Counted from the first letter of the stretch, positions 1-11,469 are shown. The stretch is 64,000 nucleotides of DNA from Antedon bifida (GCA_963402885.1 OY727098.1:11332717-11396716), one strand, 5' to 3'. Numbers and translations are program-made. The notes: generated by a model from the letters alone, not told the origin.

Positions 1-248
1 CTTTGGATACAAATTGGTTTTTTTAAGGTAAAGTGGATGCAACAATAGAATAGGCCTAGGCCTAGGCATAATCATAATAATAGGCCTAGGCCTAGTATTA
101 GCTCTAGGAATACAGGTCAACCCGTACCCATGCCAACTCGTACCCACCAACTCGTACCCAAATTTTGGCTTACTCGTACCCAAAATTTTGGCTGACCCGT
201 ACCCATCATTGGCTGACCCGTACCCATCATTGGCTGGCCCGTACCCAA

Positions 249-1202
249 GTTTAATGCTATTTAAAGTATATTTATATTACATTTAAACCCAGTTTTATTA
301 CATTTTTAGATACCAATCATATGTTCGATATTATAATGGCAAAAACTATTGACCTAAAAAGTATAATAATATGTACAGACTCGTACGAAAAAAGCACAGC
401 TTTCATCGTATTTGCGTACGTCGTATTTGGTCAAGTTAATACTTGAGGGCGCTGTTTTATATGGCTCTGTCAGATGTCAGTGGTCGGCTGTGCTGCATTC
501 TATTTTTTTTTTTCATTTATGAGTTTATTAATCTATTATTCTCTACGAATAGTAGTACACGGAAATTGAAATACCCACTAGCCTGTGATGATGAAAACTT
601 GAATTATTAAAAGTAAACATGAATATCTTTTATACATAATTTGTATTTTCATTTTATTTTACAGATAATGAAGTAATGTGCTTTTTGAAAATCGTTTTAA
701 AACGAATGGTTTTTGTTGTTTTGTTTTGCAAGTTTTGGAAAATATTAAACTGTTTTAACATTTCGAAAATATTTAATACATTTTTAAGTAGTCACTCGTA
801 TTTTAAAATCACGAAACTATTTAAGTGGATACCAGCCTCATTGCTGCTATGAGCATTTAGTAGTATATTATGATTATTGCCGTTTATCTAGTATACAATG
901 ACGGATGTGAGAGTTAATAAAAGGTAACCTCCAATAATTTAACATTTAATTACAAACGACGACATTTGCTGTTATTACGTTTTCATTTTATAATGATTAT
1001 TACTGTATTATTATGACTAAAAACCGAAATAAATACTACTAAACCTTAAAAAAATCATCTTATCGCTGAAAGATACGTAAGTACTCAGACACGTGTAGGT
1101 AGGCCTTCAGAACGTTTATATTATTTTAGTAAATAAGACGACATCCGTTGCCATGGAAAAGCGATCGTAGTTCATTCATTTGTCTTATTTGACACATTAT
1201 AG
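249..1202. other. Interior of foldback-like element, no gene seen
   Basis: AT-rich sequence with T- and A-runs. No coding frame, RNA gene or terminal repeat was recognised. In copy 2 the 1.6 kb transposon inserted into this interval, at the position equivalent to 342-346. Confidence 0.6.
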
Positions 1203-1680
1203 AATGCGTATTTTTTTTTAAAAAGGGAATCCCTCGTCAGCAAAAACACGTAGCTGTAAGTTATTGAGCAAACATCTACCAAAAATGTTTAATCACCGTA
1301 AACAAACAGATAATTTTACTGAATTATTTAAGAAAAAAAAAATAAATAGAAAACGATCATACGCCACATTGCGTTGTCTATTTTTGGACACACTACAAAT
1401 GGACCCGTACAAATGCGGTTTTTTTTATATTAAAGAGGAATCCCCATTCAGCAAAAACACGTAGCTGTTATAGAAGAAAATCTGCCAAAATGTTTAATTG
1501 CCTTACAGTACGACAGTACGTGTATATGATCATTTCACTGAATTATTAATAAATAAAATATATGGAAAACGATCATACGTCATTACTGAGTCGTCTCTTT
1601 GACGCCGGGCCGCCCTATAAATGCGTGTTTTTTTTATAATAAAAGGTTAATCCCGGTCAGCAAAAACACGTAGCACGAAA
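1203..1680. repeat. Diverged tandem repeat (about 208 bp period) inside the foldback-like element
   Basis: The module GTCAGCAAAAACACGTAGC recurs near 1237, 1448 and 1655. Each time it is preceded by a T-run and AAAGGGAATCCC-like sequence, giving a period near 208 bp. Intervening sequence is also similar (AAAACGATCATACG twice). The only open frame here, about 66 codons, is lysine-rich, lies across the repeats and has no recognisable domain, so I do not call a gene. The same array is at 29701-30178 and 45452-45929. Confidence 0.6.
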
Positions 1681-2416
1681 TCTACGAGTAATTCGAACCC
1701 ATAGCCCAGCAGGCTTTTTGCTTAAAACAGGGCGTTGTTAATTCAACCAATTTTAAATATACCAATACAATAGAAATAATAATTACTTGATCGAAGGTAA
1801 TCAGGGAAGATAATGAGAATAAAATAAAAGAATAAAAATTGATAAGTATTATACGTTGTTGGTACTTTACCTGGGCTTAATTGAATTGTAATACTAACTA
1901 TACAACAGTTAAAATATTTTTTTATTAATTAATGTTCTCTTACGTAAATAAAAAAGACACATCAAACATACGTTTATAAAACTATAATACTACATTTAAA
2001 TAAATGTTAACAAATATATGCCTAATTAAACGAAGTCTACAATCAAATCAATGGTCATTTTTATTAGCACACATTTCACCGAGACCTGTAAAATAAAAAA
2101 ACAATTTAAATATAAAAATATTCATACGGCAAAAGCATACCACTAGTTTTGCGCCGATCAAACCATTACAAGTAATTATTCAAATTGGGTACGAGTAGGC
2201 CAAATAATGGGTACGAGTAAGCCAAAAATGGGTACGGGCAAGCCAAATAATGGGTACGAGTAAGCCAAATATTTAGGTACGAGTTGGCATGGGTACGGGT
2301 TGGTTTGGGTACGGGTTAGCCAAAGTGGGTACGAGTTGACCAATTATTTGGGTACGGGTTAGCCAAGTTGGGTACGAGTTGGCATGGGTACGGGTTGGTT
2401 TGGGTACGGGTTGACC

Positions 2417-3797
2417 AGCACCCGTACCCTAGGCCTACTAGCTAGGCCTATAGTCTATTATAGCTCTAGGCCTAGTTAGGCTAGCTAGGCCTATATGACA
2501 GATCTGTTTTCTTCTTCTTTCTTTTATGGGAATGGGTTAGGCCTATAAGGCCTAGCTAGGCTAGTATTATTACTATAAAGGCTATATCGTTAGTCTAGTA
2601 TCAAGCTAGCCTAGGCCGAAGACCCTATATTCAATTAGGCCTAGCTTAGATATCAATTGGTTTTTCTGTTGACAGCTTTCATTCTAAAAACTAGGAAATG
2701 TAATTTTGGTTTAAGGTTTATTTTTTTTAGGCCCAGCAGGCTAGCCTACATGCTGGGACCTATCATCCTAGTATTGGCCTAGCCTATATACCAATACCTA
2801 ATAAATACAGTACAATCTATCCGCATGTCCTATATTAAACACCAAACCAAAGACTATTCAGGGTTATATGTAACAAATACGATGTAAATAGGCCTATATG
2901 CTTTTTATAAATCAACTTCAGTTCCAAAAAGTCAATATTTATATAGTTAAAAACAAGGAATATTTAAATAACGCTAACTGTTACGCCGTACACATCTTTT
3001 GATCGATTCAATAAGCAATATTTTATAATTCGAGATCTGTGCTGACTTGTCTGTGTTCTTGAGTGATTCTTCAGACAAGACATAAAGTTGTTGGGTCACT
3101 GTCTGTACGACCTAATAATTAATAATTAATTAAAAAATTAGTAGAATTGTTATTGTTTCTTCAGAAGAAAAAAATCTCAAAATGACCAACAGAAGACGAC
3201 TGGATATGTGTTTTGAAGCATCACATATTAGAAGACAAGACCCAGATGGACATTTACTGTATTCTATTTGAAGGAAAAGGTAATCTTATAATAGGCTTAC
3301 TAATATTTTATGCAGTGTAGTGAAATTCAGGCATCACTGCATCAGTGGAAAATTCAGAATGTTAACACCAGACCATGATTTACTGGCTAATTGTTAAAAA
3401 GTGATATATTGTGATATATGCAGTAGTTATTTGAAAAAAACCATAAATCATTAATTAAAAATACTGTTGCAGCCAATGGCGCAATTGCAGATAATTCTTC
3501 TTTTTATAAAAAAAAGTGCAAAAAAGAATTATAAGGCTTCCATTTCAGCAGGGCTTGATTTTTGGTTTTGTTGTGACTAGCCCACTGGGCAAGATAACTT
3601 AACTTAATTATATTAAGCCTATAGTTTAAGTAAATGCTAAATTAAATTATAAATAAACAACTATAAAATAAAATTATTTTTAATTTACACTAAAATATGT
3701 TTTAATGTTAATAATAAATTAAGTACAAAGTACTGTAAAATATTTCATCCCAATTGTTAATTAACTTAATCAACGGGTAAGTATAATGTTCCCTTAG
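2417..3797. other. TAGGCCTA-rich spacer and upstream region of gene A
   Basis: From 2417 to about 2770 the sequence is dominated by the palindromes TAGGCCTA, CTAGGCCTAG and GCTAGCTAGC. From 2770 to 3797 it is AT-rich and unstructured. A short open stretch at 3182-3271 (ATGACCAACAG start, 29 codons, stop just before a possible donor AAAAG/GTAATC) could be an exon relic, but its peptide is unrecognised and support is weak. The same region is in copies 2 (from 30932) and 3 (from 46683). Confidence 0.5.
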
Positions 3798-6026
3798 GTT
3801 GCTTTCTTGGATATTGGAGGAGTTACTGTAGAAGGTCCAGCGGTTGTATACATTTCATAATGGCTTCAGTCCTGCTATCGGGATGTTTGGTACTTCAGGA
3901 CTAACAATTCAGGATAATGTAATTCACCACACAGTTGGAGCAGGTAAGCAATGCCAAAATACTTCTCTTTCCCTTATATAGTAACTTACATTTTAGATTA
4001 ATCTGCTGTTCTGTCTTTCCTGGTACATATCAAGACCGCTACAATGCTGAGGATATATCGTGGCCAGCAGGTATTGAAATTGAGAGCTCCAGAGATGTCA
4101 TCCTACAAGACAACACTGTGGTAGGCTCTGAGATGGTGCTGTACCATGTCAGTGGGGAGATTGTGACGTTGAAAGTCAATGGAGCAACAACGAAGGCCAT
4201 ACTTCTTTGCACGGTGTTCATGACGAGGGATGGTCAGAGAGACTGCACACAGATTGCCAATTTCTTCATCTGGAAGAATTGGGATTATGGAGTCTTTTTC
4301 CAAATTTCGAGTTCCGCTGTAAATGACTGATCTTGTTCTTGCTGACAACAACATCGGGGTGATGCCATTTGTCATTGAACCATCTTCTCTTAGTCATGAA
4401 GCTGTTGATAAGTATGTGTGAGAATGGACGTTTATAATTGGTACAAGCCTGATCTTTGATTGCGATGAGTTACAGGTAGGTTCAGTAAGATTTAACATTA
4501 AATAGCATGTTACAAACCGAATACTGTATATATGTAAAAATCATAATGAATGAAAGTGGGAAACCAAACAAAAAAAAAAAGAAAAGATATAAACAGTTTC
4601 AATAAATATGAACATTTTTATTATTCATTTTAAAAGATGTTTTTTTTTTTTTTTCTGTATTTCAATTTTTATTATATTTTCATTTTGGGGAACTCTATTT
4701 TGCATTCTGTCAAATAAAATCAATGTATAGATATTATACAGTATATGCATACTTGACTTTCACTCGAAAGGAAATTTGTCAAAGGACTTTCTTACTCTTC
4801 TACCTCCTTTTTCTTAACGTGTACTGATAATGCCATTCCATTGTGTAATCAGTTACGTAATTTATAAATTCTGATTAAAATATTACATTTTTCCATTAAC
4901 ATTTTCATGTAAATATTTCAGAATCAACCGGAGAATGCAGGTCAAAGTGCAAAACAGCGTGCACCTCGTCCAGAGAACGGAAATGCTGGATTCGTGTGGG
5001 AAAATTTCATGTAATGGTGCTCAATTTTTTCAATTTCATGGTATACATAATTACCCAGCTATTGCTGGAAGCACAAGATTGCAAGGTATGTAAAAGCATG
5101 ACATAATCTGGTCCTTACTTGGACAAACCTAGTCCTTACTTCGACAAACCAACAACTGCCATTGTTTGAGTTCTATTGCAGGAAACGCATACTCATACTG
5201 TTTACACATGAAGCTGAATGCTTATAGGTACAAAGAAGGTAGCAGTCAGAGACGAGAACAGGGTTTACATACATAATTATACCTAATTTAGGGTAAGTAC
5301 TAATAGTATTTATCCTATATATCTACGGACCGCTTGCATTTATCCAAGTTACGTTATTGTAAATCATTGTGTATCTTTACTTGCTAATTGCATTATTCTC
5401 ATCAACCAAGTACACTTTCTGTACCTACAATACTTTTCATTTAATCTTAACACTACAGTAAAGTTAAAAAGACCCCCTTCCCTACGTCTTTTAGATCTAA
5501 TTTAAGGTCACAAACTACAATTAATGTAAAAATAAATATTATATGGTAACTTTTTTGTCTTTAAATGGTTAAAAATGTGAAAAATAAGTTGATTCTAGTA
5601 ATTTTAGCGGCCCGCTATAAATCCCAAAATGCATTGCGTGCGGATTGATATTTTTGTTTTTCTTCTGTAATTCACCCACTTTTTGATTGATCGTGAGGCC
5701 AAAACAAATGGAAGACTCATAAATTTTCACCGAAAATACCAGGTTTTCCCCATTTTGTATCAACGGAGTCTGGCAAATATAAAAAGACAATTAATGCAGC
5801 AACTTGCCATTAATCTGTCAGGAAGTGGTTACTTCTTTAAATTCAGCATTGTTTATTCCAACTCATCCACGCTAGAAGGTATCAACTCAACAGAGTTTTC
5901 TGTCATTGAGGGTGTTTTCCACATATCAATCGCAGATCAACACTAAAAGTTGTTGAGAAATTTGATGTTCAGTTTAATCTAATTGAAGATTTTACAATGG
6001 ATATTGCAGAACATCTGGATTCCAAG
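3798..6026 (+). pseudogene. PKHD1L1: PKHD1L1-like gene A remnant, copy 1
   Basis: Broken remnant of a fibrocystin-L-like gene, a large membrane-anchored extracellular protein with parallel beta-helix repeats. Exon-like pieces: 3798-3943 (LTIQDNVIHHTVGAG, then GTAAGC donor); 3997-4475 (PGTYQDRYNAEDISWPAGIE, ILQDNTVVGSE, CTQIANFFIWKNWDYG; premature stop at 4328-4330, after which the frame shifts to LADNNIGVMPFV); 4922-5085 (corrupted NGNAGF exon ending in a GTATGT donor); about 5228-5292 (RVYIH region); 5804-6026 (INLSGSGY, IVYSNSSTLEGIN, FNLIEDFTMDIAEHLDSK). All exons between about 5293 and 5803 are gone and are replaced by a truncated MITE. The assignment rests on motif order known for PKHD1L1. 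It has several frameshifts and cannot be functional as it stands. Confidence 0.75.
5464..5803. mobile_element. Truncated TTAA-flanked MITE, copy 1
   Basis: The left part of the element that is complete at 49729-50324. It starts after TTAA (5464-5467) with AAAAGACCCCCTTCCC and runs to GCAGCAACT, where a deletion joins it to gene A's tail. It carries about 22 extra bases (around 5654) compared with copy 3. The right terminus is missing. Confidence 0.7.
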
Positions 6027-6049
6027 GTTGGTGATTTTTTAATTAATTA

Positions 6050-6325
6050 TAAGTCATTTTCAAATTGTCAATGCAGTTTTTCTCTCTAATTAACCATCCA
6101 TCTTCTATTTAATACTGCATTATAATAACTAAAATCACCATCAATTGTAGACTAGTGTATCCAATCTAAGAGCAACTTCTTTTTGAAGACTACAGTCCAT
6201 TTCAAATTTTCAATGCAGGTCTCCCTCTATTTAACCCACTACCTTCTATTAATACTTCCCCCTACCCCAATTTTAAAAGCATCTTCAATTGTAGACTACC
6301 GTATCCACTCTAAGAGCAACAAACG
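6050..6325. repeat. Diverged two-unit tandem repeat (about 145 bp) downstream of gene A
   Basis: Two units share TCAAATT(G/T)TCAATGCAG, CTTCTATT, TCAATTGTAGACTA and TATCCA(A/C)TCTAAGAGCAAC. The first spans about 6056-6185 and the second about 6207-6322. The same pair follows gene B at about 17905-18172, and gene A in copy 3 at about 52400-52661, so the duplication predates the A/B duplication. Confidence 0.65.
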
Positions 6326-7020
6326 TTACTGTTACCATGAATAGGTATAATAAGTTCAATTTATCCATGGAGGCCCAGATCAACACAGGGTTGCTCTTCC
6401 CAGCTTCTCGAACTTCACTAAATTCTTATTGGATGCTACACACACAGATCCTCTCAATTTAAGATGCAGGCGAGCATGTTCATACATGCATACATACTGT
6501 ACATTAATTAAACAAATATCCAGTCAAATGTGTGTACAACAGGGTCATTGTTTAGAAATTGAGCAACGCATTGCTTTTTCAACCTTTGACATCCATTGAC
6601 AGTTTTCATTTGAGCACCCACAGAGAAGGTACCTTAAGTTAAAATGTCAGACTATGCGAATGAATCTAAGGAAGAAGAGTGCTAGCAGTGGATCTAATCA
6701 ACTATTGTAAGTATTAAGCCTAAGAAATAAATATTTAGAATATTTATTCTTTGTGTTGAAGTATACAGTGCCAGTAACTACTGTTTATGTGTACACTAAA
6801 CTGTTTGCCAGTCCAAACTTCTAGCATTCTCTTTATTTGCCTTCTTTCCTTCTTTGGAAATTTAAGATTATATAATCGTTGGGAAAACTAACATTATCAG
6901 CTCTATCACTCATTATTTCTGGTCATTAATGGTGATGATTTTTATATTTTTAATTAATAAACAATTTATTGAATCATGGCAATGATTGTTATTAGATTGA
7001 GAGAAAATAATTATAAATAG

Positions 7021-7265
7021 ACCACCATGGTTCCTTAGGCAGGATGCTTTACTCTCATTGCCTTATTCTTCGGATGAGATGTAAAGCCGTTGGTCCTGTG
7101 TACTTAACAGTGCACATTAAAGAACGTGGTACACTGTTTGAAAAAAGTAGGGGATTGTCTCCCGGTGTGCTGATCTGGTAGGCGCTGCACTGCTGGCTGT
7201 CGAGGGTCCGTGGAGGGCCTAATCCGAATTTCCTCAGTTTCCAGTAAAGCTTGAGGACCAGAATA
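7021..7265. mobile_element. Dispersed short-repeat-like sequence (SINE/MITE candidate), copy 1
   Basis: More GC-rich than its surroundings, with modules such as TTCGGATGAGATGTAAAGCC, GGTCCTGTGTAC and CACATTAAAGAACGTGG. These resemble a dispersed repeat that I associate with marine invertebrate genomes. I see no clear A/B box, terminal repeat or TSD, so the class is unresolved. The intron of gene B starts just downstream. An identical copy is at 53362-53606. Confidence 0.4.
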
Positions 7266-7419
7266 ATACATTATAATAACACAGGTTGTGTTAAAATACT
7301 TCTATAAAGGAACATTCTTACATTGGAAAGTGTTAGTTCTGTAATTGTAACTTTTTTTTCCCTGAGGTTTTTGTCTGGCACTTATTCATTCGATAGTGAC
7401 ACTTATTTATTTGTTTCAG

Positions 7420-8919
7420 ATTTTTATGAGCCACATTATTCAGTTGCTTTCTTGGATATTGGAGAAGTTACTGTAGAAAGTCCATCGTTTGTACGTGAAT
7501 ATACATTTCATAATGGCTTCAGTCCTGCTATCGGGATGCAATTCAGGATAATGTAATTCACCACACAGTTGGAGCAGGTAAGCAATACCAAAATACTTCT
7601 CTTTTCCTTATATAGTAACTTACATTTTAGATTTTAGACAACAACATCGGGGTGATGCCATTTGTCATTGGGCCATCTTCTCTTAGTCATGAAGCTGTTG
7701 ATAAGTATGTGTGAGAATGTAGTCATCGTTTATAATTGGTACAAGCCTGTTCTTTGATTGCGATGAGTTACAGGTAGGTTCAGTAAGAATATAAACATTT
7801 GTAGCATGTTACAAACCGAATACTGTAATTAAGCAATTATGATGAATTAGATTAGATAATGTATAAATGTAAAAATCATAATGAATGGAACAATGTTAAT
7901 GACGATGAAATAAAAGTGGGAAACCCAAAAAAGACACAAAAAAAAGATATAAACATTTTCAATAAATATGAACATTTTTATTATTCATTTTAAAAGATTT
8001 TAATTCTGTTTTTCAAATGTTATTATTTTGTCAGTTTGGGGAACTATATTTTGCATTCTGTCAAATAAAATCAATGTATAGATATTATATATGCATACTT
8101 GACTTTCATAAGGAAATTTGTCAAAGGACTTTCTTACTCTTCTACCTTCTTTTTCTTAACGTGTACTGATAATGCCATTCCATTGTGTAATCAGACACGT
8201 AATTTATAAATTCTGATTAAAATATTACATTTTCCCATTTTCATGTAAATATTTCAGAATCAACCGGAGAATGCAGGTCAAAGTGCAAAACAGTGTGCAC
8301 CTTGTGGTCCAGACAATGGAAATGCTGGATACGTAAGGGCAAATTTCATGTCTGGTGATAATGGTGCTCCATTTTTTCCATTTCATGGTATACATAATTA
8401 CCCAGCTATTGCTGGAAGCACAAGATTGCAAGGTATGTAAAAGCATGACATAATCTGGTCCTTACTTGGACAAACCTAGTCCTTACTTGGACAAACCAGT
8501 TGAGTTCTATTGCAGGAAACGTATACTCATACTGTTTACACATGAAGCTGAATGCTTATTTGGATAACATAAAATTGCCATTGTATCCAAGTTATCACCA
8601 CTGTAATGTTGAGGTTGTCCCTTAGTACTGTTTTATCATAAAATATGTCTTTAATATCGGAATACATTTTTGGTGAAACTTACCAAATGAATATGTTTCA
8701 ACATACTTATTCATTTACAAATAAAGGTATTTTGCTCTTTCTTATCAATAGATGTCACATTCGCTCATTTTGATACTGCGTGTAAGAAAGATCATTACGC
8801 TACTATGACCAATCCATCAAATGATGATGGTATCCACCCAATGTCCGCTGTAGGTACTGTACAAAGAAGGTAACAGTCAGAGACAAGAACAGGGTTTACA
8901 TACATATACCTAATTTAGG
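7420..8919 (+). pseudogene. PKHD1L1: PKHD1L1-like gene B remnant, 5' exons, copy 1
   Basis: Exons upstream of the Gypsy insertion. 7420-7577: acceptor TTTCAG, FYEPHYSVAFLDIGEVTVE, REYTFHNGFSPAIGM, then a 20-bp deletion relative to gene A that shifts the frame. 7631-7773: DNNIGVMPFVIGPSSLSHEA; the beta-helix exon sequence kept in gene A (4003-4341) is missing. 8258-8432: fully open 175-nt exon with CAPCGPDNGNAGYVRANF, FHGIHNYPAIAGSTRLQ and a GTATGT donor. 8752-8919: VTFAHFDTACKKDHYATMTN, then a frame change before VTVRDKNRVYIHIPNLG and a GGTAAGT donor. Exon order and junction phases agree with one gene continuing at 15239. Frameshifts make it a pseudogene, although the 8258-8432 exon is intact. 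Confidence 0.78.
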
Positions 8920-9058
8920 GTAAGTACTAATAGTATTTATCCTATATATCTACGGACCACTTGCATTTATCCAAGTTACGTAAATGTAATCATTGTGTAT
9001 CCTTACTTGCTAGTTGCATTATTTTCATCAACCTAGTACACTTACCTACAATACTTTT

Positions 9059-9366
9059 TGTAATGTACCGATTTACAATACAAATAAGTGAGAGAGAGAC
9101 AAGTTCTGTTATAGTTGAAAGCTAGCACTGAAGTGTTTATTCTTTATTCTACATCTACTATATATAATAACAATATCGGTAATGGGTAATTAATCTGTCA
9201 AGGTGGAATGTTTAGTGGTCTCAGCAGAGGGGTCTACTTTAGCCATTAGTGACCATTAAGTAGCCAGGGTTATATAGAAGTGGGTTAACATAATATATAT
9301 GGTAACAGGTGAAGGAAGTATAAATAATTGGTAGCAAGTAATATTAATCAAGTTCAATACATTACA
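9059..9366 (-). repeat. Gypsy 3' LTR, copy 1 (308 bp)
   Basis: Direct repeat of 14908-15217. Ends are TGTAATG and CATTACA, themselves inverted. The 12-bp purine tract on the minus strand (9367-9378, GAAGGGAGGGAA) abuts its inner edge and marks it as the 3' LTR. Confidence 0.92.
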
Positions 9367-9378
9367 TTCCCTCCCTTC
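9367..9378 (-). other. Polypurine tract of the Gypsy element
   Basis: The minus strand reads GAAGGGAGGGAA directly next to the TGTAATG end of the 3' LTR, where plus-strand DNA priming occurs in LTR retrotransposons. The same tract is at 55707-55718. Confidence 0.8.
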
Positions 9379-9689
9379 TATTATAAACAATTCTAAGCTA
9401 TTTATTTATAATTGAATCAAAGCAGCACTGTACTAAGTTATGGTTTAATAACACTTTAAATGTATATGGTATAATGCACTGTATAAAGTAAAATATAAGA
9501 TCAACATTTTAAATTGTCCAGTAATAATGTCCATAAAAGTTTCTATATTTCAGTTATTAAAAATGTCCATATCTTTCCGGCGGTTTTCTATCGCGAGTAA
9601 GGTATACTCTTCGCTGAGCAGTAATAGACTGTGCTTCGACAGTCGATTGTGATGTTTCCACTGTTCAGATTTGGATTAATGAGTTTGAA

Positions 9690-10860
9690 CAGGCCTATAA
9701 CGCTTCCTGATATGGTCGGCATGACGACGACAAACTCGTCCATCTTCTAGTTTTATCTTGAATGAGATGCGACCGGATTTTAATATTATTGTTCCGGGTA
9801 ACCATTTCAGATTTTGTCCTTTAAAGTTCTTTATATACACCTACTCTCCTTCTACAAAAGTGCGTTCTTTGCATGACGATCATGGGCTAATTTCTGTTTT
9901 TCAAGTTGAGTGATAACACGATCTGCTTGATAAGGGTGTAAAAGATCAAAATGCGTTTTCAATTTTCGGCCATTCAGTAATTCTGCTGGTGTTTTGCCAG
10001 TTGTGCTATGAGGTGTATTTCTATATTTAAATAGGAATCTTGAATTGTTTTTTTTTTTAACTTTATTTGGTAATCAAGGTTAAAAAACAATAAAATATAA
10101 TACATAGAAAATAGAAAAACAATTGCACGGAAAAAACAGGCCTTGATTACAAGGAATGCCAAGAAAAGTTAAAAACTTATTTCCACTTGGGTCCTAAAAA
10201 GAAGAAACTGATAACAAGAACATACAAATTACAACATAAGAATCTTGCTACTTTTGTTTCGATATATCCATCTTTCATACGTTTCATTGTTTCTTTAAAT
10301 GTGCGTACAGCACGTTCCGCAAGACCATTCGATGATGGGTGATATGGGGCTGTTAAAGAATGTCTTATTCCATTTCGCTTTACGAATGTATGAAATTCAT
10401 CACTGGTGAAACATGTTCCATTGTCGGATACTATTTTATCTGGCAATCCATGCGATGCAAATATAAGCCTGAGCTTATCCACTGTGGTATTTGTCGTTGA
10501 GGAATTTACCGGAATTACCTCAAGCCATTTTGAGTATGCATCGTATTAAAAACATTTTTCCAATAAATGGTCCAGCATAGTCGATATGTAATCGTGACCA
10601 TGGTCTATTTGGCCAATTCCATGGGTGCAATGGTGCTTTAGGTGGTAAAGTTTGATTGGATTGGCATGTATCGCACTGCTTTGATATGTCTTTGTCCATA
10701 TAAGCCACCATAACGAATCCTGAGCAAAACTTTTCATTCTGACAATTCCAGTATGACCGTCATGTAGTGCTTGTAGCAACTGTTTTCTACCAGGCTGTGG
10801 AACAACAATTCTATTTCCCCACAAAATACATCCATCTTGTGTAGAGAGTTCTCTTTGTCA
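9690..10860 (-). pseudogene. Gypsy integrase remnant, copy 1
   Basis: Integrase inserts the cDNA into host DNA. Seen in order on the minus strand: zinc-binding region with HDGHTGIVRMK and CDTCQ; DDE core with HIDYAGP, IVSDNGTCF and SSNGLAERAV; then, beyond a nested LINE tail, the FKYRNTPHSTTGKTP region and a C-terminal part ending near CRRHADHI. At least three frame changes and the LINE insertion separate these blocks, so no continuous protein exists. The three acidic active-site positions are still recognisable. Confidence 0.85.
10043..10239 (-). mobile_element. 5'-truncated LINE tail inside integrase, copy 1
   Basis: A 197-bp insertion flanked by the 8-bp duplication GAATCTTG (10035-10042 and 10240-10247). 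On the minus strand it ends with CAAATAAAG and then an A-run, i.e. a polyadenylation signal and tail. Its 5' part reads SFFFLGPKWK and a stop, which resembles the end of a CR1/Jockey-type ORF. It splits integrase between KVARF and LFKYRNTPHS, and the reading frame resumes exactly when it is removed. Copy 3 equivalent: 56383-56578. Confidence 0.78.
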
Positions 10861-11039
10861 GATCCATCCAATATGGTTGCAAGTTTTCAATTTTTGGATT
10901 AGTATTGGGCCAACCCTTTTTAATGTAGTAAAGAACTCGAGAAAGTGTTGGATCTTTAACCGTCCAACCTTTAATATCTGCTGTGGAAACTGGAGATTGG
11001 TTCATTGGCTCCATCAATAGAACAGTTTCGGCAGGTTGT

Positions 11040-11469
11040 GGAATTGATTCTGGTTTTCCTGGCAATGGTAATCTGCTTAAGGCATCCGCATTGGCATGGG
11101 ACTTTGTCAGTTTGAATTTTAATGTATATTTGTATGTACCTAATTTCAGTGCCCAACGTTGGATTCTAGCTGATGCTTGGCTAGGCACAAGTCTGTCCTC
11201 ATTAATAAGACCCAGCAATGGCTTATGGTCTGTTACCAATGTGAAATGTCTACCATAAATGTAAGACTGAAATCGCGTTACTCCGAAAACGCATGCCAAA
11301 CCTTCTTTCTCAATTTGCGAATACTTTTTTTCCGCTTCTGCAAGTGTTCTAGATGCAAATGCGATTGGTCTTTCTGTACCGCCCCAATTCCATATTGAGA
11401 TGCATCACACGATAATATTATTTCCTTTTTTGGATCATAATGTGCAAGTACTCTGCAGGAAAGTAGCAA
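11040..11469 (-). pseudogene. Gypsy RNase H remnant, copy 1
   Basis: RNase H degrades the RNA of the RNA:DNA hybrid during reverse transcription. Blocks on the minus strand: VLAHYDPKKEIILSCDASQY and GIGAV (first catalytic Asp), a frameshift within the KRKKSIRKLRKKVWH stretch, then ACVFGVTRFQSYIYGRHF, LVTDHKPLLGL and HANADALSRLP. Two adjacent frames are needed to cover it. Confidence 0.85.

Larger units (their letters stand above)
115..2416. mobile_element. Foldback-like element, copy 1
   Basis: A 2.3 kb block bounded by short tandem arrays in inverted orientation. The left array (115-248) has seven units built on CGTACCCA, starting GGTCAACCCGTACCC. The right array (2186-2416) has about twelve units of GGGTACG(A/G)G and ends GGGTACGGGTTGACC, the exact reverse complement of the left end. 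Inverted termini made of tandem minisatellite units are the hallmark of foldback elements (Drosophila FB, sea urchin TU). The interior shows no credible protein. No target-site duplication could be recognised and no empty site is in the window, so mobility is inferred from architecture only. Confidence 0.5.

Noticed and set aside
1264..1464. 66-codon open frame, kept in all three copies
   Set aside because: It lies across a tandem repeat, is low-complexity and lysine-rich, starts without ATG in copy 1, and its conservation only reflects the recent duplication.
2186..2416. CRISPR-like array
   Set aside because: Units are short, contiguous and variable with no unique spacers; this is a minisatellite in a eukaryotic genome.
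4039..4375. Two antisense open frames over the gene A exon
   Set aside because: They are mirror frames of the PGTYQDRY/FFIWKNWDYG exon, which has clear homology on the plus strand.
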